Part shown: positions 22,629-35,903 of the stretch, one piece after another
Layout: the number at the start of each line of letters is the position of its first letter
Position numbering within the stretch: the stretch's first letter is position 1
From: Tuctoria greenei
Taxonomy: Eukaryota > Streptophyta > Magnoliopsida > Poales > Poaceae
Length of the DNA stretch: 64,000 nucleotides
Assembly: GCA_036927565.1 (NCBI GenBank)
Contig: JAYESD010000010.1
Span: 114,792,866 to 114,856,865 of the forward strand
Reading direction: 5' to 3'
Position numbers and translations under genes: made by a program
The notes under the pieces: generated by a model
What the model was told of the DNA's origin: nothing
Seen by the model: the letters and a program-made list of their open reading frames with translations, nothing else
Database searches by the model: none

Positions 22629-22661
22629 ACACATAGACTTCTCAAGTTTGAAAATTCCCCT

Positions 22662-24268
22662 TCAATTTAAGCCATGAGGATTCATAACCCCTATTTCACT
22701 ACGAATGTAACAAAAACGAGTGAAATCCAAAGGTTTTGTAAAAATGTCAGCCAATTGTTGTACGGTAGCTACATGGTGAAGTACAATGTTTTCTTTTTCA
22801 ACATTATCATGGAGAAAGTGATAACTAATGTCAATGTGCTTAGTTCTAGAATGTTGCACATGGTTTTTAGCAATGCAAATGGCACTAGTGTTATCACAAA
22901 ATAGTGGAACACTATCTAGATCAACCCCATAGTCCTTAAGTGTTTGAACAATCCCAAGAATTTGTGAGCAAGCACTAGCAGTAGCTACATATTCAGATTC
23001 GACTGTGGATTGTGCAACTGAACTTTGTTTTCTAGAGGACCAAGCAACAAGTGAATTACCAAGAAAATGACAAGCTTCCGAAGTACTTTTCCTATCAACC
23101 CTACAACCTCCAAAATCAGCATCGGAAAAAGCTTTCAAAGTAACGGGTGAGGAAGAAGGAAGAAAAATGGCAAATTCTTGAGTTCCATGTAAGTACCTGA
23201 GAATTCTTTTAACGGCTTGACGATGTGAAGCACGTGGGGAGGCTTGAAACCATGCACAAAGATATACGCTGAATTGTATGTACGGTCTTCATGCCTTGAG
23301 GTACAAAAGTGATCCGATCATACTTCTATATTCTTTTTGATCCACGGGTTCACAATCTTCATCAAGTTCAAGTGTTGTTGTTGTTCCCATTGGTGTCTGA
23401 ATAGGTTGCTTTTGTCCATGTTGAAGCGCCTTAGGAGGTCTTTTGTATACTTCGTTTGATGCACAAAGGTACCCTCCTTGGTTTGCTTGATTTGCAACCC
23501 CAAAAAGTATGTGAGTGACCATCATACTCATCTTAAATTTTGAACTCATCATAGCTGAAAACTTGGACACAAGATCATGAGAAGCACAACCAAAGATAAT
23601 ATCATTCACATACACTTGAATGAATAATGAGTCATTGCCATGCTTAAGCACAAAAAGAGTTTTATCAACCTTGCCCATGGTAAACCCCTTTTCAAGTAAG
23701 AATGTTTTTAACCTATCATACCATGCTCTAGAGGCTTGTTTGAGACCGTACAAGGCTTTGGACAGTTTGTAAACATGATTAGGAAAATTTGAATTTTCAA
23801 AACCAGGTGGTTGCTTAACATAAACCTACTCATCTATGTAGCCATTAAGAAAAGCACTTTTAACATCCATTTGATATAATTTGAACCTTTAGATGCAGCA
23901 AAAGCTAACAAAATTCTTATGGCTTCTAATCTAGTAACAGGAGCAAAAGTTTCATCAAAATCTAGACCTTCAACTTGAGTGAAACCTTGAGTAACCTACC
24001 TAGCCTTATTCCTAACCACAACCCCATCCTCACTTTGTTTATTTTTAAACACTCATTTATTTCCAATTAAAGTGTGACTTTGAGGTGGAGGTACAAGTTT
24101 CCAAACATTATTTCTTTCAAAATTTTCTAACTCTTCTTGCATGGCAATAATCCAAGATTCATTAGTGAGTGTGTGTGATATATATTTGGGTTCAAAAGAA
24201 GCAACAAAAGCAGAATAAGCATGAGAGTTTGGATCGCAAAACCTGGACCGTGTGACTCGTTTGTGCAA
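22662..24268 (-). pseudogene. pol: Sirevirus reverse transcriptase and RNase H (broken)
   Basis: RT pieces run right to left: NVWKLVPPPQSHTLIGNK (about 24060), MYGLKQASRAWYDRL (23289-23753) and the catalytic box QVYVNDIIFG at about 23600. Ty1/copia elements have YVDD; here an AAT codon gives Asn, removing a catalytic aspartate. RNase H (22662-23138) retains SDADFGGCRVDRKST, ESEYVA, CDNTSA and the C-terminal DIFTKPL. Stops and shifts lie at about 23150-23290 and 23760-24050. Confidence 0.88.
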
Positions 24269-24283
24269 GCATCCAATAATTTG

Positions 24284-25885
24284 TTATGGAGGATGACTTT
24301 TGAGAACCCGAAGGGGAGTGGACACTTCACAAGCTTCTTCTTCTTCTTCTTCTTCTTCTTCTTCTTCTTCTTCTTCTTCTTCTTCTTCTTCTTTTTCTTC
24401 ATGTTCATCACAAATCAATGAGCTTGTGACTTGAGGACGATCTGGATCAGCAATGATGGTTGTCGGTGCTGGTTGAGAATCAACATCCGGAGCTGAACGA
24501 AAGTCATTAGCTGCTAAATTTTTGGGCAGCGGCTCCACTTCTTCCTCATCTTCAACAAAAATGCTCTCCCCCTGCGGATATGGATCTGGACCTGCAATGT
24601 TTGAGCTAGTACCTGGGCTAGCTTCATCAAAAGACACCACACAAGTCTCCACAATTTTGTTAGTGTCAAGTAAAAGCACACGGTAGCCTCTAGTATGAGA
24701 TGGATAACCAAGAAACATGCCATCAACAGATCTAGGTTAAAATTTATCAAGATTACCAAGTTTCTTAACAAAGCATTTGCAACCAAAGACCCGAAAGTGT
24801 GTAACATAGGCCTATGTCCAAACCGGAGCTCATATGGTGTTTTACCTAGCTTAGCGTACAAGAAAACACGATTTGAGACATAACAAGCAGTTGCAATCGC
24901 ATCAGCCTAAAATTTCCTAGGAGTTTGGTATTCATCAAGCATAGTCCTAGCCATCTCAACTAAGGTTCTGTTCTTTCTTTCTACAACACCATTTTGTTGA
25001 GGTACATATGATGAAGAAAATTTATGATCTATTCCATTTTCAGCACAAAAGTGATCAAAAGATTGATTTTTAAATTCGGTTCCGTTATCACTTCTAATCG
25101 CTTTTAAAGATCCTGAGTGATCAATTGATAATCTAAGAAATAAAGTTCTAAAGTGACTAAAAGCTTCATTCTTAGATGCCATAAAGTAAACCCAACATTA
25201 TTTAGAATAATTATCAACAATCACAAGAACATATCATTTACCTCCGAAGGATTGAATGCGTGAAGGTCCTACGGTGTCAAGGTGCAAAAGTTGACCCGGT
25301 TCAGTTGTCATGATCATTGTGAGAGGAGTATGTGAACCGACAACCATCTTAGCATGTCTACAAGAAGAGCACATAATTTCTTTGTCCCCTTTAATCTTAG
25401 GTAGCCCACGTATGTGATCAAGAGCACTAACACGCGTTAGATGATCAAAGCCTACGTGACCAAGTCTACGATGCCAAAAATATAAGTCCTTTGAATCATT
25501 AGCAACTAGACACCTATGCTTAGAGGAAGACATATCAAAATCAACTTTAAAAACTCTTCCAAAACGAGACATGTTAAAAATAAGCTCACTATTTGATTAC
25601 AACTTTGCAACAATTTTTAGTGAAAATTATTTCCAGATTTTCATCTAGCAGTTGTGAAATAGAAAGCAAGTTGTATTTCAAATTTTTAACAAGTGCCACA
25701 TCCTTCAAAGTGTAGTGATTATTTACTCTAACCGAACCCTTAGCAATTATAGGAGTTGAAGAATTATCGACAAAAGTAACATTCTCTACACGTGACACAA
25801 AAGAGAGGGAGGAGAACCATTCTTTGTTACCGGTCATGTGGCGTGAGCAACCTGAATCCACAATCCAAATGTTCTCCTTACTCAA
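24284..25885 (-). pseudogene. pol: Sirevirus protease, integrase and linker (broken)
   Basis: Protease: IWIVDSGCSRHMTGN (25589-25885). Gag-pre-integrase: LWHRRLGHVGFDHLTRVS-like region with C..C (25234-25572). Integrase core: SDNGTEFKNQSFDHFC and YVPQQNGVVERKNRTLVEMA (24907-25182), which holds the second Asp and the Glu of the DDE triad. The linker (24284-24718) is acidic and carries the expanded poly-Glu tract. At least four frame breaks separate the pieces. Confidence 0.85.
24326..24402. repeat. (CTT)n microsatellite in the pol linker
   Basis: An almost pure CTT/TTC run of about 24 units, with one interruption near its right end, encodes poly-Glu on the minus strand between the integrase and reverse transcriptase regions of the Sirevirus. 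Read on the plus strand it gives poly-Phe, which is an artefact. Confidence 0.9.
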
Positions 25886-25894
25886 GCGTGTAAC

Positions 25895-27213
25895 CTATAT
25901 AGAAGCACAATACATCGATAACTCAATACTGGGGTTAGTCAAAAGGCATTTAGGAATCCAGTACTGAGTCACACGACGTCCAGCAGGAATAACACACGAA
26001 AGCTGAGATAAAACAACAGGTTTATGAGCCAAAGCTTGAGGATTTTTGTACCCAACTACTATCCTACGAGATGTTACATGTGTAGCACAAAAAACTGTAG
26101 GTTTGGGAGCAAACTTTGCATGTTTTTGACTCATTACAGCAGATTGTATGTTCCTATCATTCGGTTTAGCAAGTGCAGCAAATTTTGCATGAAAGTTATG
26201 AGATCTAGCAATCATTCTTTCCTTTTTCTGTTGTTTAGCTAGTCTATAACAAAAATCTATGACATGACCATCTCTACCACAGTAGGTACAATGAAATTTA
26301 ACTTTGTGTTCATATCTAGATGAGCAAGTAACATTTTTATTTGAAAATGAATGAGACAACACTCCTGCAGATTTGAAAACCACTTCTTTTTGTTTAGGAT
26401 ATGTTTGAATCAAACCACTTCCTAATGACTTTACAATTTTAGGTGGATGTGCCTTAGCATGAGCATGAGAATCAAAACCTAAACCAGTTTTATCATTGCA
26501 AGACTTGGAAGAATTCAGCAGCAAGTTTAGGTTCTTATTCCTATTACAAAACCGATCTAATGTCCTATGCATGTCATCAAGTTTATTGGACAGATCAATG
26601 CAATTTTCACATGAAGTTTTTCCTTTTAATTTGCAATTGGAACAATATTTAACTTCATGAGAACGTAAAGCATTGTTCAATATAGAAATTTCAGTTATAG
26701 CATCTTGCAGTTTCCTATCAAGATCATCATAAGTAGAACAATGCAAATCAATTGTAGAACAACTAGCATCTTTCAAGTTTTATCGTTAAGTGCAGCAAGC
26801 TCTCTGTTCTTTTCAACTTCTAAATCAAGTTTATCAAGTGTGGAGGTGTGCGCACTTCTTAATGAGGACAATTGTTCATATATTAAATCACATGAGGGAC
26901 ATGCATCATCACTAGGAATCAAAGTTTTTAAACGGTTGATTTCAGATTCTAGGGATTCAACTTTAGCAGCATTATCCCTAAGTTTTTTGTCCTTTTTCTT
27001 AACTATAATAGTGGCACGAGAAATAGCATCACACATTTCTTCGCAAGTAGGACATACCTCTTCATTGTCGCTGTTGTGTTCAGCCTCCTCCATACTTGAT
27101 CTTGACTTGCTCGCCATGAAGCACAAGATTGCCAAATCATCTTCATCTTCGTCACTTCCAATGTCCACATCGCTTGAGCCAAGTTCCTGGAGTGCGGAGA
27201 TAAAACTGTTCAC
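25895..27213 (-). pseudogene. gag: Sirevirus gag C-terminal coiled-coil and second zinc knuckle
   Basis: Two frames (26773-27213 and 25895-26776) overlap at their ends and are rich in heptad-like E/K/L sequence with Cys pairs (CPTCEEMCDA, CPSCDLIYEQL, CSNCKLKGKTSCENC). They end in a CCHC motif CTYCGRDGHVIDFC at about 26250-26300. Long gags of this kind belong to Sireviruses. One frameshift lies at about 26775. The exact gag-pol border is not clear. Confidence 0.7.
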
Positions 27214-27279
27214 CAGTTGGCAACCTGTAAAGCCCTTCTTCTTCTTCTTATCATTTGTTGAGGAGTGTTTTGTCCTTGA

Positions 27280-28176
27280 TTATTTTTCTTCTCGGGAAGT
27301 AGAACCTGGAAGGTTAGGACAATCTGTACAAAAGTGTCCTGTCTTACCACATTCGAAGCATCGTTGAGGTCCGGAGCTTCCTCTTCTTCTAGTTCTCACA
27401 TTTTGCAATGCTTTTAAGAACCTAGTAGAGAGAAGTGCTAGCTCCTCCTCTGGAAAATCCTCAATCTGTTCAAGGGTTAGAGAGGAAAACAAAGAAAGTT
27501 TACCACAAGATGAAGATTGATCGGAGCTAGGCATGTCACGTTGTGAAACAAAAGCAATAGACTTGTTGGGGTTCTTACGTGATATTATGTCAATTTCATG
27601 ATTTTTTAACTTGGAATATAGCACATTTAAAGTACGTGTACTCATGACAGTAGATTCACGAATAGATGTAACTTTCATCTTTCAAATTGACATGTCTAAT
27701 GCACTTAACAATTGCCTAGCATTTTCAGCATCTGAAAAATTAACATTGACGTTATGCAAGTTGCTGAGAATTTTATTAAAGCGAGCAAAGGGATCATCAA
27801 TTGACTCACCGGGTTGCATATCGAAGCGCATGTATTCTTTCTTGAACATGTCCTGCCTTACCTCCTTGATCGTGTTGGATCCTTCGTGGTAGTCACAAAG
27901 TGTTTTCCACACATCGTATGCAGATCAGAGGTGTGCAACACGGTCGAAATCGCTTTGAGTTAATCCTTGTATGATCAAGTTCCGAGCCTTCTTGTTGTTG
28001 TCGACATCTCTCAGATTTGTAGCTGTAACTTGATCGTTTGACGGCACTTCGTAAGAATTGTATACCTTCTCCCATATTGCGAAGCCTTGAGCCTGGATGA
28101 AGGCTTCCATACGTGCCTTCCAAACCTGAAAATCAATACCACTAAAGACACAAAGTTTTGCGGAGTATTTCTCCAT
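27280..28176 (-). pseudogene. gag: Sirevirus gag N-terminal part
   Basis: The start ATG is at 28174-28176 (MEKYSAKLCVFSGIDFQVWK), followed by the UBN2-type gag domain (WKARMEAF, YMRFDMQPGESIDD, LSNLHNVN) and the first zinc knuckle CFECGKTGHFCTDC near 27310-27350. In-frame breaks at about 27913-27925 and 27680 divide it into three frames. Gag forms the virus-like particle. Confidence 0.85.
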
Positions 28177-28221
28177 GATGATTAGTCAAAACACGTGCAA
28201 ACATAAAGATTAGAGCACCAT

Positions 28222-28234
28222 GGCACTGATACCA
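28222..28234 (-). other. Sirevirus primer-binding site
   Basis: The minus strand reads TGGTATCAGTGCC two bases from the end of the 5' LTR. It is complementary to the 3' end of initiator tRNA-Met except for one base (T for A at the tenth position). Confidence 0.8.
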
Positions 28235-28236
28235 AT

Positions 28237-30050
28237 TGTAGGATCGAAGATCACATGAAAAGCTACCATAGGGGGGTGAATGGTAGATTAAAAAAATCTT
28301 ACACAGCGTAAACAATTAAATCCCAACCCCTTCGGCAGAAAAATGATCTGTTAAAGAAATCATGTGTGAGACTAATCTAAACCATTTTCACCATGACAAA
28401 ATTGATAGATATCAGAGAGAATCAAGTCACGAAGACGACACAACAAGAATCACTCAAATCCGTCAAGAAAAACTCAAGTTAGATCGAAAGATCGAACAAA
28501 GGTCAATCTGTTCTACCGGGTAAAAAATAGATCTGTAATACTGCAAAGAAACTCGTGTAGATCAAAAACCACAAATCCAATGACCGTGAAATTTTGACCG
28601 ATGATAGATAATCAAGTTGTGAAGACAACCCAAAAAGAATCACATCAATTGGATCTGTAAAACTCAAGTTATGATAAAACCACCAAAGAAAGGTAGTGTT
28701 GTGCAGAAACTCGACAAGAAAAACTTGTCTTGAACAAGTCGGACGAACAAGGCACAAAAGTTCCTTTCTACGAATTTTATTCAATAGAACACAATAGGAA
28801 CAGCCCCAAAGTCGCCTACCACGAGCTCTGGCCTCCTTTGCTTATATCACCAGCCCTTAGGCCAACCCAAACTCAACTAGGACTCTAATCCTACTCAGAT
28901 CACGAATCAAAACTTTCCATAACTGCTCAAGACTCTTCTATACACAGATAGAAGCAATCTTAAGACTTCTAAACACCTTATAAACGTATCCCACATCCTT
29001 AAAACAACTCAAATTCGTGACCCACACGAAATCCTATCATAACCAACTCAAATCTTTCCATATTTGAGTCAAACACGACTCAACCGCAGCTTGAGTCCAT
29101 AACCTAGTTAGTTGGACCTTTCCGACCAATTCTTTACGTCCACATCTCTTCATAACGCCTCAGAACCATGTAGCCACGTCCATGCACTCCTTGTATACGT
29201 GCAAACATCTTCCAATGACGTCCACGATACCTTCATATGCATTGTTCTTGATTCAAACATGCTGCGCAACCTCCCAATCAACTCAACCACAATTCCTCCC
29301 GAACTTGGTTGTTGAACCTCATCTTCTCCCTAAGACTAGTTCAATGGATCCCGTCACCAGCCATGTCTTGAACTCAAGCAACACATGCACATGAATAAAC
29401 AACCAATCCGTACGAGCCCAAGTCCGAGACTTGACTCAAATTAGTTGCGAACACAACACCTCACGTGAGAACCTCACATAAGCATGTTGCAAAACCACAG
29501 TAAAATGATATCAGCCATATCAACCAAAACGTGCCAAAAACTTAGCAAATGAATACTAAGCAACCTTTCCATAAGTGTAAAGCAAGTTCGAAACATTGCA
29601 AGAAAAAAACAGAAACACTGCGATCAAGCACTGGACCTTGCCAAAGCTAACCGGAGCTTGAGCCGGAGCTTACCAAAGCTAGTACAACCTAGCGCGGAGC
29701 TTACCAAAGCCAGTACAACCTAGCGCCGGAGCTTGCCAAAGCTAGTCGGAACTAGCCAACCCAAAAGCCGGAGCTAGAAAAACATGTCGGAGCTAACCAA
29801 CATAAGTTGGACCTCTCAAAACATATCGGAGCTTAACAAAGACATGCCGGAGCCACCAAAGGCATGCCGGAGCTATCAAAGACATGTCGGAGCTAAGGAC
29901 AAAGCTTAGGACCTAGACAAAAAAGTCGCACCTATTATCGAACCTTGCAGAAGCTCAGAGCTAGAGTCGGACCTTGCTAAAAAGATGTTACGGCAGCATT
30001 CAAAACTTTTATTGTCAAATCCAATGTATTCAGCACACATGGGTCTAACA
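28237..30050 (-). repeat. Sirevirus 5' LTR (1814 bp)
   Basis: Same family and extent as 16405-18244, ending GGTCTAACA against the target copy ATGAG. Differences from the left LTR are scattered single bases and short indels, including the 6-G versus 19-G run. Confidence 0.9.
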
Positions 30051-31357
30051 ATGAGATATGAATTTCTAAAGTTGACAATGTTCCTATATTTTCTGAGAAA
30101 TTTTGACAGCACCTCCTATGTATATGGCTGTTTTGTCCACCATTTTTCATATACACAATATCCAAATTTGTCAAAACTGTAAATTACAACATTGTCGCAT
30201 ATCTCATCTAGTCTCCAAAAATGTATCATATGCCCTCATTCGATGTTTCTACTGAGAGTTATGATCAAATTGATGAGAAGTACAGAAACAGTTCCAGTTT
30301 CTGTCCAGTTTTGACAGTTTTTGAAATTTCCAAATTTTAGCTATGATCCAGGGGGATTCTATTCTGGTCATGAACAGAAATTATTTAGAAGACTCACATA
30401 CATTTCGAACCATTTATGGAACACCTTCGTGGGATAATTCTATCAGGAGATATGACTTTTCAAACTGGAGCTAAGTTTCTGCCAGAACAACACAGGAAAG
30501 AACAGAGGTTTACAGTTTTGGTTCAAATTTCATTTTTATCATTTCAAGATAGGAATATGCTTTGGATATTAACTTGACACTTTTGTTGTGAGCTACACCT
30601 TTGGCATGGATTTTAACCGTCGATGTGCCGATGTAACCCGAATGCAATGCCGGTACTACGTCCTCACCAAATAAAAATCTTAAGCCAGTATTCCGGCATA
30701 CGTCTCAACGGTGGCGCTAATGACGTCCACTCGCAAACGTTTTCTACTCCACCTACGAATAACGCGGTTAGCGTACCTGCTACTACACACAAACGATAGA
30801 TCAAACATATGGTACCGTACGGCACAGCCCGCACGGGCGATCAATTCACAATAATATATATGAAAGTAAAATCATTCGCCTTTATCATTCCATACGGCCC
30901 GCCCCGAGCTAAGCCACGTCTCGAGGTACATGACCGGGTTTTCTACCACCCGACGGGGTCCCACGTCTTTGCATAGTGCTGCACCAGTAGGAGGCGCATC
31001 GGGTTATGTCCCACCCGACGGGGCTCCCACTAACTTTGAAGCACGCTGGAGTGCTGCGTGTCATATGTTCTCAGAAACATGGAACGTTTCAGAGACTCAT
31101 ATTGACATTTTCGTGCCAAGCCACGGAAATAATCACATGCTACCCCTCGCATGGTGAGCTTACCGCAATTGATCCGCTTGCTACCTCTTACCTGACGTCA
31201 GAGCATCGTTACAGAATGTAATAACACATATGTTAGCTTTGCCATCTTAAGTAACTAATACTATAATAGACCTATGTGGGCATAATAACTAATCCTCACA
31301 TTACTACTTCGTAGTTTTCAAAAATAGGCGCTTTTCAAGCGTGCTATTCCCAAAACA
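30051..31357 (-). other. Element A leader, distal part
   Basis: This untranslated leader connects the 5' LTR of element A with its gag. A near-duplicate phrase with cacccgacggggtccca / cacccgacggggctccca occurs at about 30948 and 31010. No coding domain is seen. Confidence 0.65.
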
Positions 31358-31369
31358 GCTCTGATACCA
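31358..31369 (-). other. Element A primer-binding site
   Basis: The minus strand reads TGGTATCAGAGC, an exact match to the initiator tRNA-Met 3' complement, three bases from the 5' LTR. Confidence 0.88.
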
Positions 31370-31372
31370 AGC

Positions 31373-34300
31373 TGTGAGGACCGAGGTCCACACATTCCAG
31401 GAATCGCATTGGGTAGTGCCGTGCGATGTGGCACCCAACAGCACACAAGAAAAGTCTTACAAATAACCAACACAAATATTTTGTTTCACAAGATGATTCT
31501 CTTTTACAACATAATATATAACGCAGCGGAATATACATATTCATACTCTCAACTAGCTATGCACAAGAGAAGTCGTCCATGCCTGCGGACGCTTCTCAAT
31601 AGCAACACGAAAACAGAGAGCAGCGGTGAGGTTTCCGTGAGAGATACATCTCGACAAGCTCGAGGTCTCACGGACAACCATAACAGAAGCATAAGCTAAT
31701 AATACCTGCAAAAACCATAATATAGCAACCGTGAGCACACGGCTCAGCAAGACTTAACCGTCTCACCTAAACATGAAACTCTACATGCTGGGAACTTTAA
31801 AGACTGGAAAACTTAATATGCAGGAATCGACTCACCGAAAGTAAATCCTTAGTGGTCAGTTTTAAAGTAGCCTACGCAATCCATGGGCATAGCATCATTG
31901 TGAATTCCACAATCAAACAAGAAACGCTTCATCCACGATGATACTGGCTCAAGGTTGCATAAGCCTTATCCAAGTTAAATGTTTGGAAATTGTAAATTTG
32001 ATTATGCTTTCTCTATAGCAGCCAAGATTTAAATATAAAGAATTATTCATAACAGCATATTCATAATCTTTCCATTTCTCTTTCTTACTACGTCAAGACT
32101 TAGTGTCCAAGTATGCTCAATCCATAACCGTGAGCGATGGTGATTCAAATCAAAAACACCCAGACTGCATGACACGTACGCCCATACTCGGGGTTGCATC
32201 CACTGATGTCGCACGCAGCCACCTTTCCCTAGATTCAACCACATCGAAACAGTTCGATCGACCCGAACAGTGAGCTCACTTCAAGGTGCACCTCCACTGT
32301 GAGATGTTCTTGAGTAAGTTACCTCCCATTGTACTAACAACCGACAGCTTAAGCCGATTGAAAAGGTTCCGACATAGGATCCTCAAGGTACATCGGTTTC
32401 TCCACATAGCCAGTATGCACCCGCTATAGTTCAAACTTATCCAACAGGGCCAAGCACGAGACGAGCCTTAACCAACACAGACGGGGCTACCAATCCATCT
32501 CCCCAACACCTGCATCGCCATTACCGACCCAGACACGATGTGGGCAAACCAACCTACACAAATCCCCGTCCACGTCTCATATTAAAGAGTAACCGTTATG
32601 GTAACAACTCGCGAGTAGGTTTCCCTCACTCGACTTCTCTCGCAAGTGGAATTCAACTACTTGACTTGTGGTCGATAAAATGTGACCAATCTCGCGAGTA
32701 GTTTCCGACATACTCGACTTCTACCGATCTTCTAACTAAACATTAAGCATAGCAATATAATACGAGGTGGTCTTATACTACCCATCCACTTCAAAGATTA
32801 TTTGGTCATGCATGTGGTGTATTCAATCAACATAGACCTAATGCACATATCAAGTCTATTCAATACAGTGTGTATAAAAGCAAAACTTTAAAAGGCACTT
32901 AAATGCAAACCGGGGCTTGCCTTTCGGTTGTGATAAAAGTCAGTGATGATCAGTTAGTATTCTTCGATGAGAAAATCACGCCACACCAGAATCAATAGAG
33001 AATTCCACTCCTCCAGGTTGTGCTTCTCGTTGGCCACCTTCGTCACGAGCACTATCGAAATGATATGCAATTAAGAGATTGCAATTCATTAATATAACAA
33101 TTGAAGTTGATTATAACTCAAGAAGGATTAATATTAGTTAGGACTTTAAGTTCTGTTGCTAGACTGGCCAGCAACAGAAAGGAAACAAGATGAACTTAGT
33201 CAATGGACATGTGAAGTGAAATAGATATTGTTTTGCACATAGGGATGTGATCTCAATTTTATATAGGTTCAACAGATTCCCCGAGCCTCAGAAAATTACA
33301 GGGAGTTCACATGGTCATGTAGGAATAACCAGGTAAGTTTCAGATACAGCAATTGAATATATTGGTCTACAAAATTTCTTAAGTGTTTAGCCTTATCTGA
33401 ATTTGGGTTGTAATTCTGGAGGTCTATCATGGCTACCAGTGGTTGTACCATGCAGAGGGGGTCTCACTGGTTCTAGTAAAAAAAATTTACAATTTTCTAA
33501 GCTTCCTACAGGGAGAAATTGATTTTACAAGGTTGGATAATTTACTGAAAGAGATTCTATTGTTTTTGGGCATGGTATGACCAGTTAGGAAAAATCTCCA
33601 TATTGAACTAGGTATTTAAGTCCAATGAAGCTGAAATTTTTACAGGTTTCGGAAACATACAAAAGAACCTTTTGGCAAAATTTCAGATTTTTCTATGAAG
33701 TGAATCATCTGATAAAAATTAAACATGATTTTGCTTTGAAGGGTTCTACAAGAACATCTAGGGATTTTCATAAAGATTGGGTTGTATTTCTGGTTAGTTT
33801 GGATAAAGATCAAACCAATAAAGTTTGTTTGACAAATTTTGAAGCTTTATACTGAGATATATACAATTTAGAAGTTTGCACAAGTTTCTGTACAAATTAT
33901 AAATGAATTTGACTATTTTTATGTGCATAGAGAATACACAGGTGATCAGACCATGTAAATGAAGTATAATGACCCTAAGATTTTTACTGGAGTTCAAATA
34001 TATTAAAATGAAGGTTCTGGAAAAAATTGGTAATTTTACAAAGAGCAAAACTATAGGAATTAATTCTATAAGCATTTTTCTTAGTTGGATTATGAAGAAA
34101 TTCATATGGACTTTCATACAAATCCAAGTGCACCATTGGAAAGTATTCTTCATTCTGGTTCTAATAAAATTTATGTGGTAATTCTTGAACAATTCTACTA
34201 GGAGATATGAATTTTTGAAGTGGGAACTAAATCAGGAATTAAGTTTCAATTGAAAAAGGTTTGAATAATGGCTTGGCCCACAGGATTTAAAATGGGCCAA

Positions 34301-35903
34301 TCGGGTTGAAGCAACACCGGGCCACAGGGTTCACGGATGTAGCCACATGAGATCCTTGTCCGCACCAGATCCGGGCACGCGCGTTACACTCCCTGACGAC
34401 TGGGCCCCACGGGGTCGTCGTCTACCTCCCGCCAGGTGCGCGTCCGCGGCGGCGCCTCACTAGAGCTCTCATCGCCCATTGATCCACGGCACGTCTCCTC
34501 GCCAAACTCGCCGCCTAACCTTATTTTGAGGTGTTGCACACACCGGTGGGGTCAGTGCACGCTGGCGATGGCCGAAAAGACTTGCGCGGTGACGGCAATT
34601 AGGATTTTGGCCATGTCGGTCGAGCCCTACGATGGGTGAAACAGATCGGGAAGACCTCGGGAAGATTCATGGAAGCATGTGGAACAAGAATCTGGCCATA
34701 AGAGGGAGGGAAAAGGCTTGGAAACTGGTGGTGACTATGGACCAGGGAGGAAAAAATCCGCGGTTGGGGAAAAATGGGATTTCGGTGTGAATATCCGATG
34801 AAACTTGATGACTCTTGTTCGCAGTGATGCGCCTGGCCGTATAGAACAACATAGCAAAGGTGCACAAGGAATAAACAATCGTGCAAAAAGAATTTTGCGC
34901 GCGAACAGACTATACTCATATTCGAACATCGTCGGAAGAAATGGAAATACGGGGGCTAGGAAGCATGGCATGGGCTGAAACTTTACGAGCATGTTTTACA
35001 TGTAAGTGCACACCTTTTTCCTTCAAGGACCAAGGGAAGATGATGCTTGCATCACCGAAGCATCGAGGGACAGAGGGCGGCAAGAACAGAGGAGCTCGCC
35101 AGCGGTCCAAAATTCTTCGAACCTGTCGTTGGGGAGCCTCAAACTGTGAAGGAGATTTATCAAGGAGCTGCGCAAGAGGTTGGGGAATAACCCAGGGCAA
35201 AGAAACTGGAGTCATACCGTTGCTCCCTGGTGGATTTCGAGGGGAACGAGAAGAACTCGCTGGGAGTGAACTTTTTGCGCCCAGCTGAAGAACAGAGGTG
35301 AAAGACTCGACTTGGGGACTGAGGAGGTGATAAGGAGGAGCTCAGGACGAGCTGGGGGCAGCTGGAGGCGACTTCCATTGTGCAAGCAGCTCTGTGGCAG
35401 TTGCATGCCGGGAGGTGGCGCCCTGGGAAGGACAGGGGCGAAATTGAGCCTATGACCAGTGGGTCCCACCCCTCTATTCATCTCTATCTTCTCTGGACAC
35501 TAAAATATCCCACCAACTTGTGTCCAAAAATTCTAGAAATTTTATGGAAGACTAAACTGAAGGTGTAGAAATTGATTCTAGAACCAAAATGTTGATTTTA
35601 CAAAGTTTCAAATGAATTCAAATTTGAATTTGAGTTAAATTCAATGTAGCTATTGAATTAAATAGCAAACTTGCTTCAAAAATTATGAAACTTTGCAGAG
35701 TTGCTATTTGGAATATTTTGAATCCATTGGTCAACTCAAAATCTTCATATTAACTTCATTTAAACAGTAGCTAAGTTTTTTTTTAATTTCCTCATTTGGA
35801 GTTTGAATTAATTTGTTTTTCTCATTTCATTTTTAATTCTTTTTATCATTCAATTTTTTTAGTCCAAACTAAAGTTTGCCTTATGGAAATTAGGGCTTTT
35901 ACA
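31373..35903 (-). repeat. Element A 5' LTR (4531 bp)
   Basis: Partner of 7039-11594 with the same TGTGAGGACC start and GGGCTTTTACA end. It is followed by the second copy of the target site ACCAG (35904-35908). Confidence 0.9.

Larger units (their letters stand above)
16405..30050 (-). mobile_element. Sirevirus-like (SIRE/Maximus) Ty1/copia retrotransposon with nested LINE
   Basis: LTRs at 16405-18244 and 28237-30050, target duplication ATGAG (16400-16404 and 30051-30055), primer-binding site beside the right LTR and polypurine tracts beside the left. Protease and integrase precede reverse transcriptase and RNase H, which is copia order. Long LTRs, a large gag with two CCHC motifs and a series of polypurine tracts before the 3' LTR fit Sireviruses. 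Without the LINE the element is about 10.2 kb. All major frames are interrupted. Confidence 0.88.
7039..35903 (-). mobile_element. Element A: complete Tekay/Del-type Ty3 retrotransposon with nested insertions
   Basis: Both LTRs are present (7039-11594 and 31373-35903). The target duplication is ACCAG, the tRNA-iMet primer-binding site lies beside the right LTR and a polypurine tract beside the left, so it reads leftward. Domain order gag, protease, reverse transcriptase, RNase H, integrase and chromodomain places it among chromoviruses of the Tekay/Del clade. Without the Sirevirus nested at 16405-30050 it is about 15.2 kb. All proteins are broken. In the first ~165 bp the two LTRs differ at roughly 8-10% of positions by eye, so it is older than the CRM element. 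Confidence 0.92.

Noticed and set aside
24221..24421. Plus-strand frame with a long poly-Phe run
   Set aside because: It is the reverse reading of the (CTT)n tract within the Sirevirus pol.
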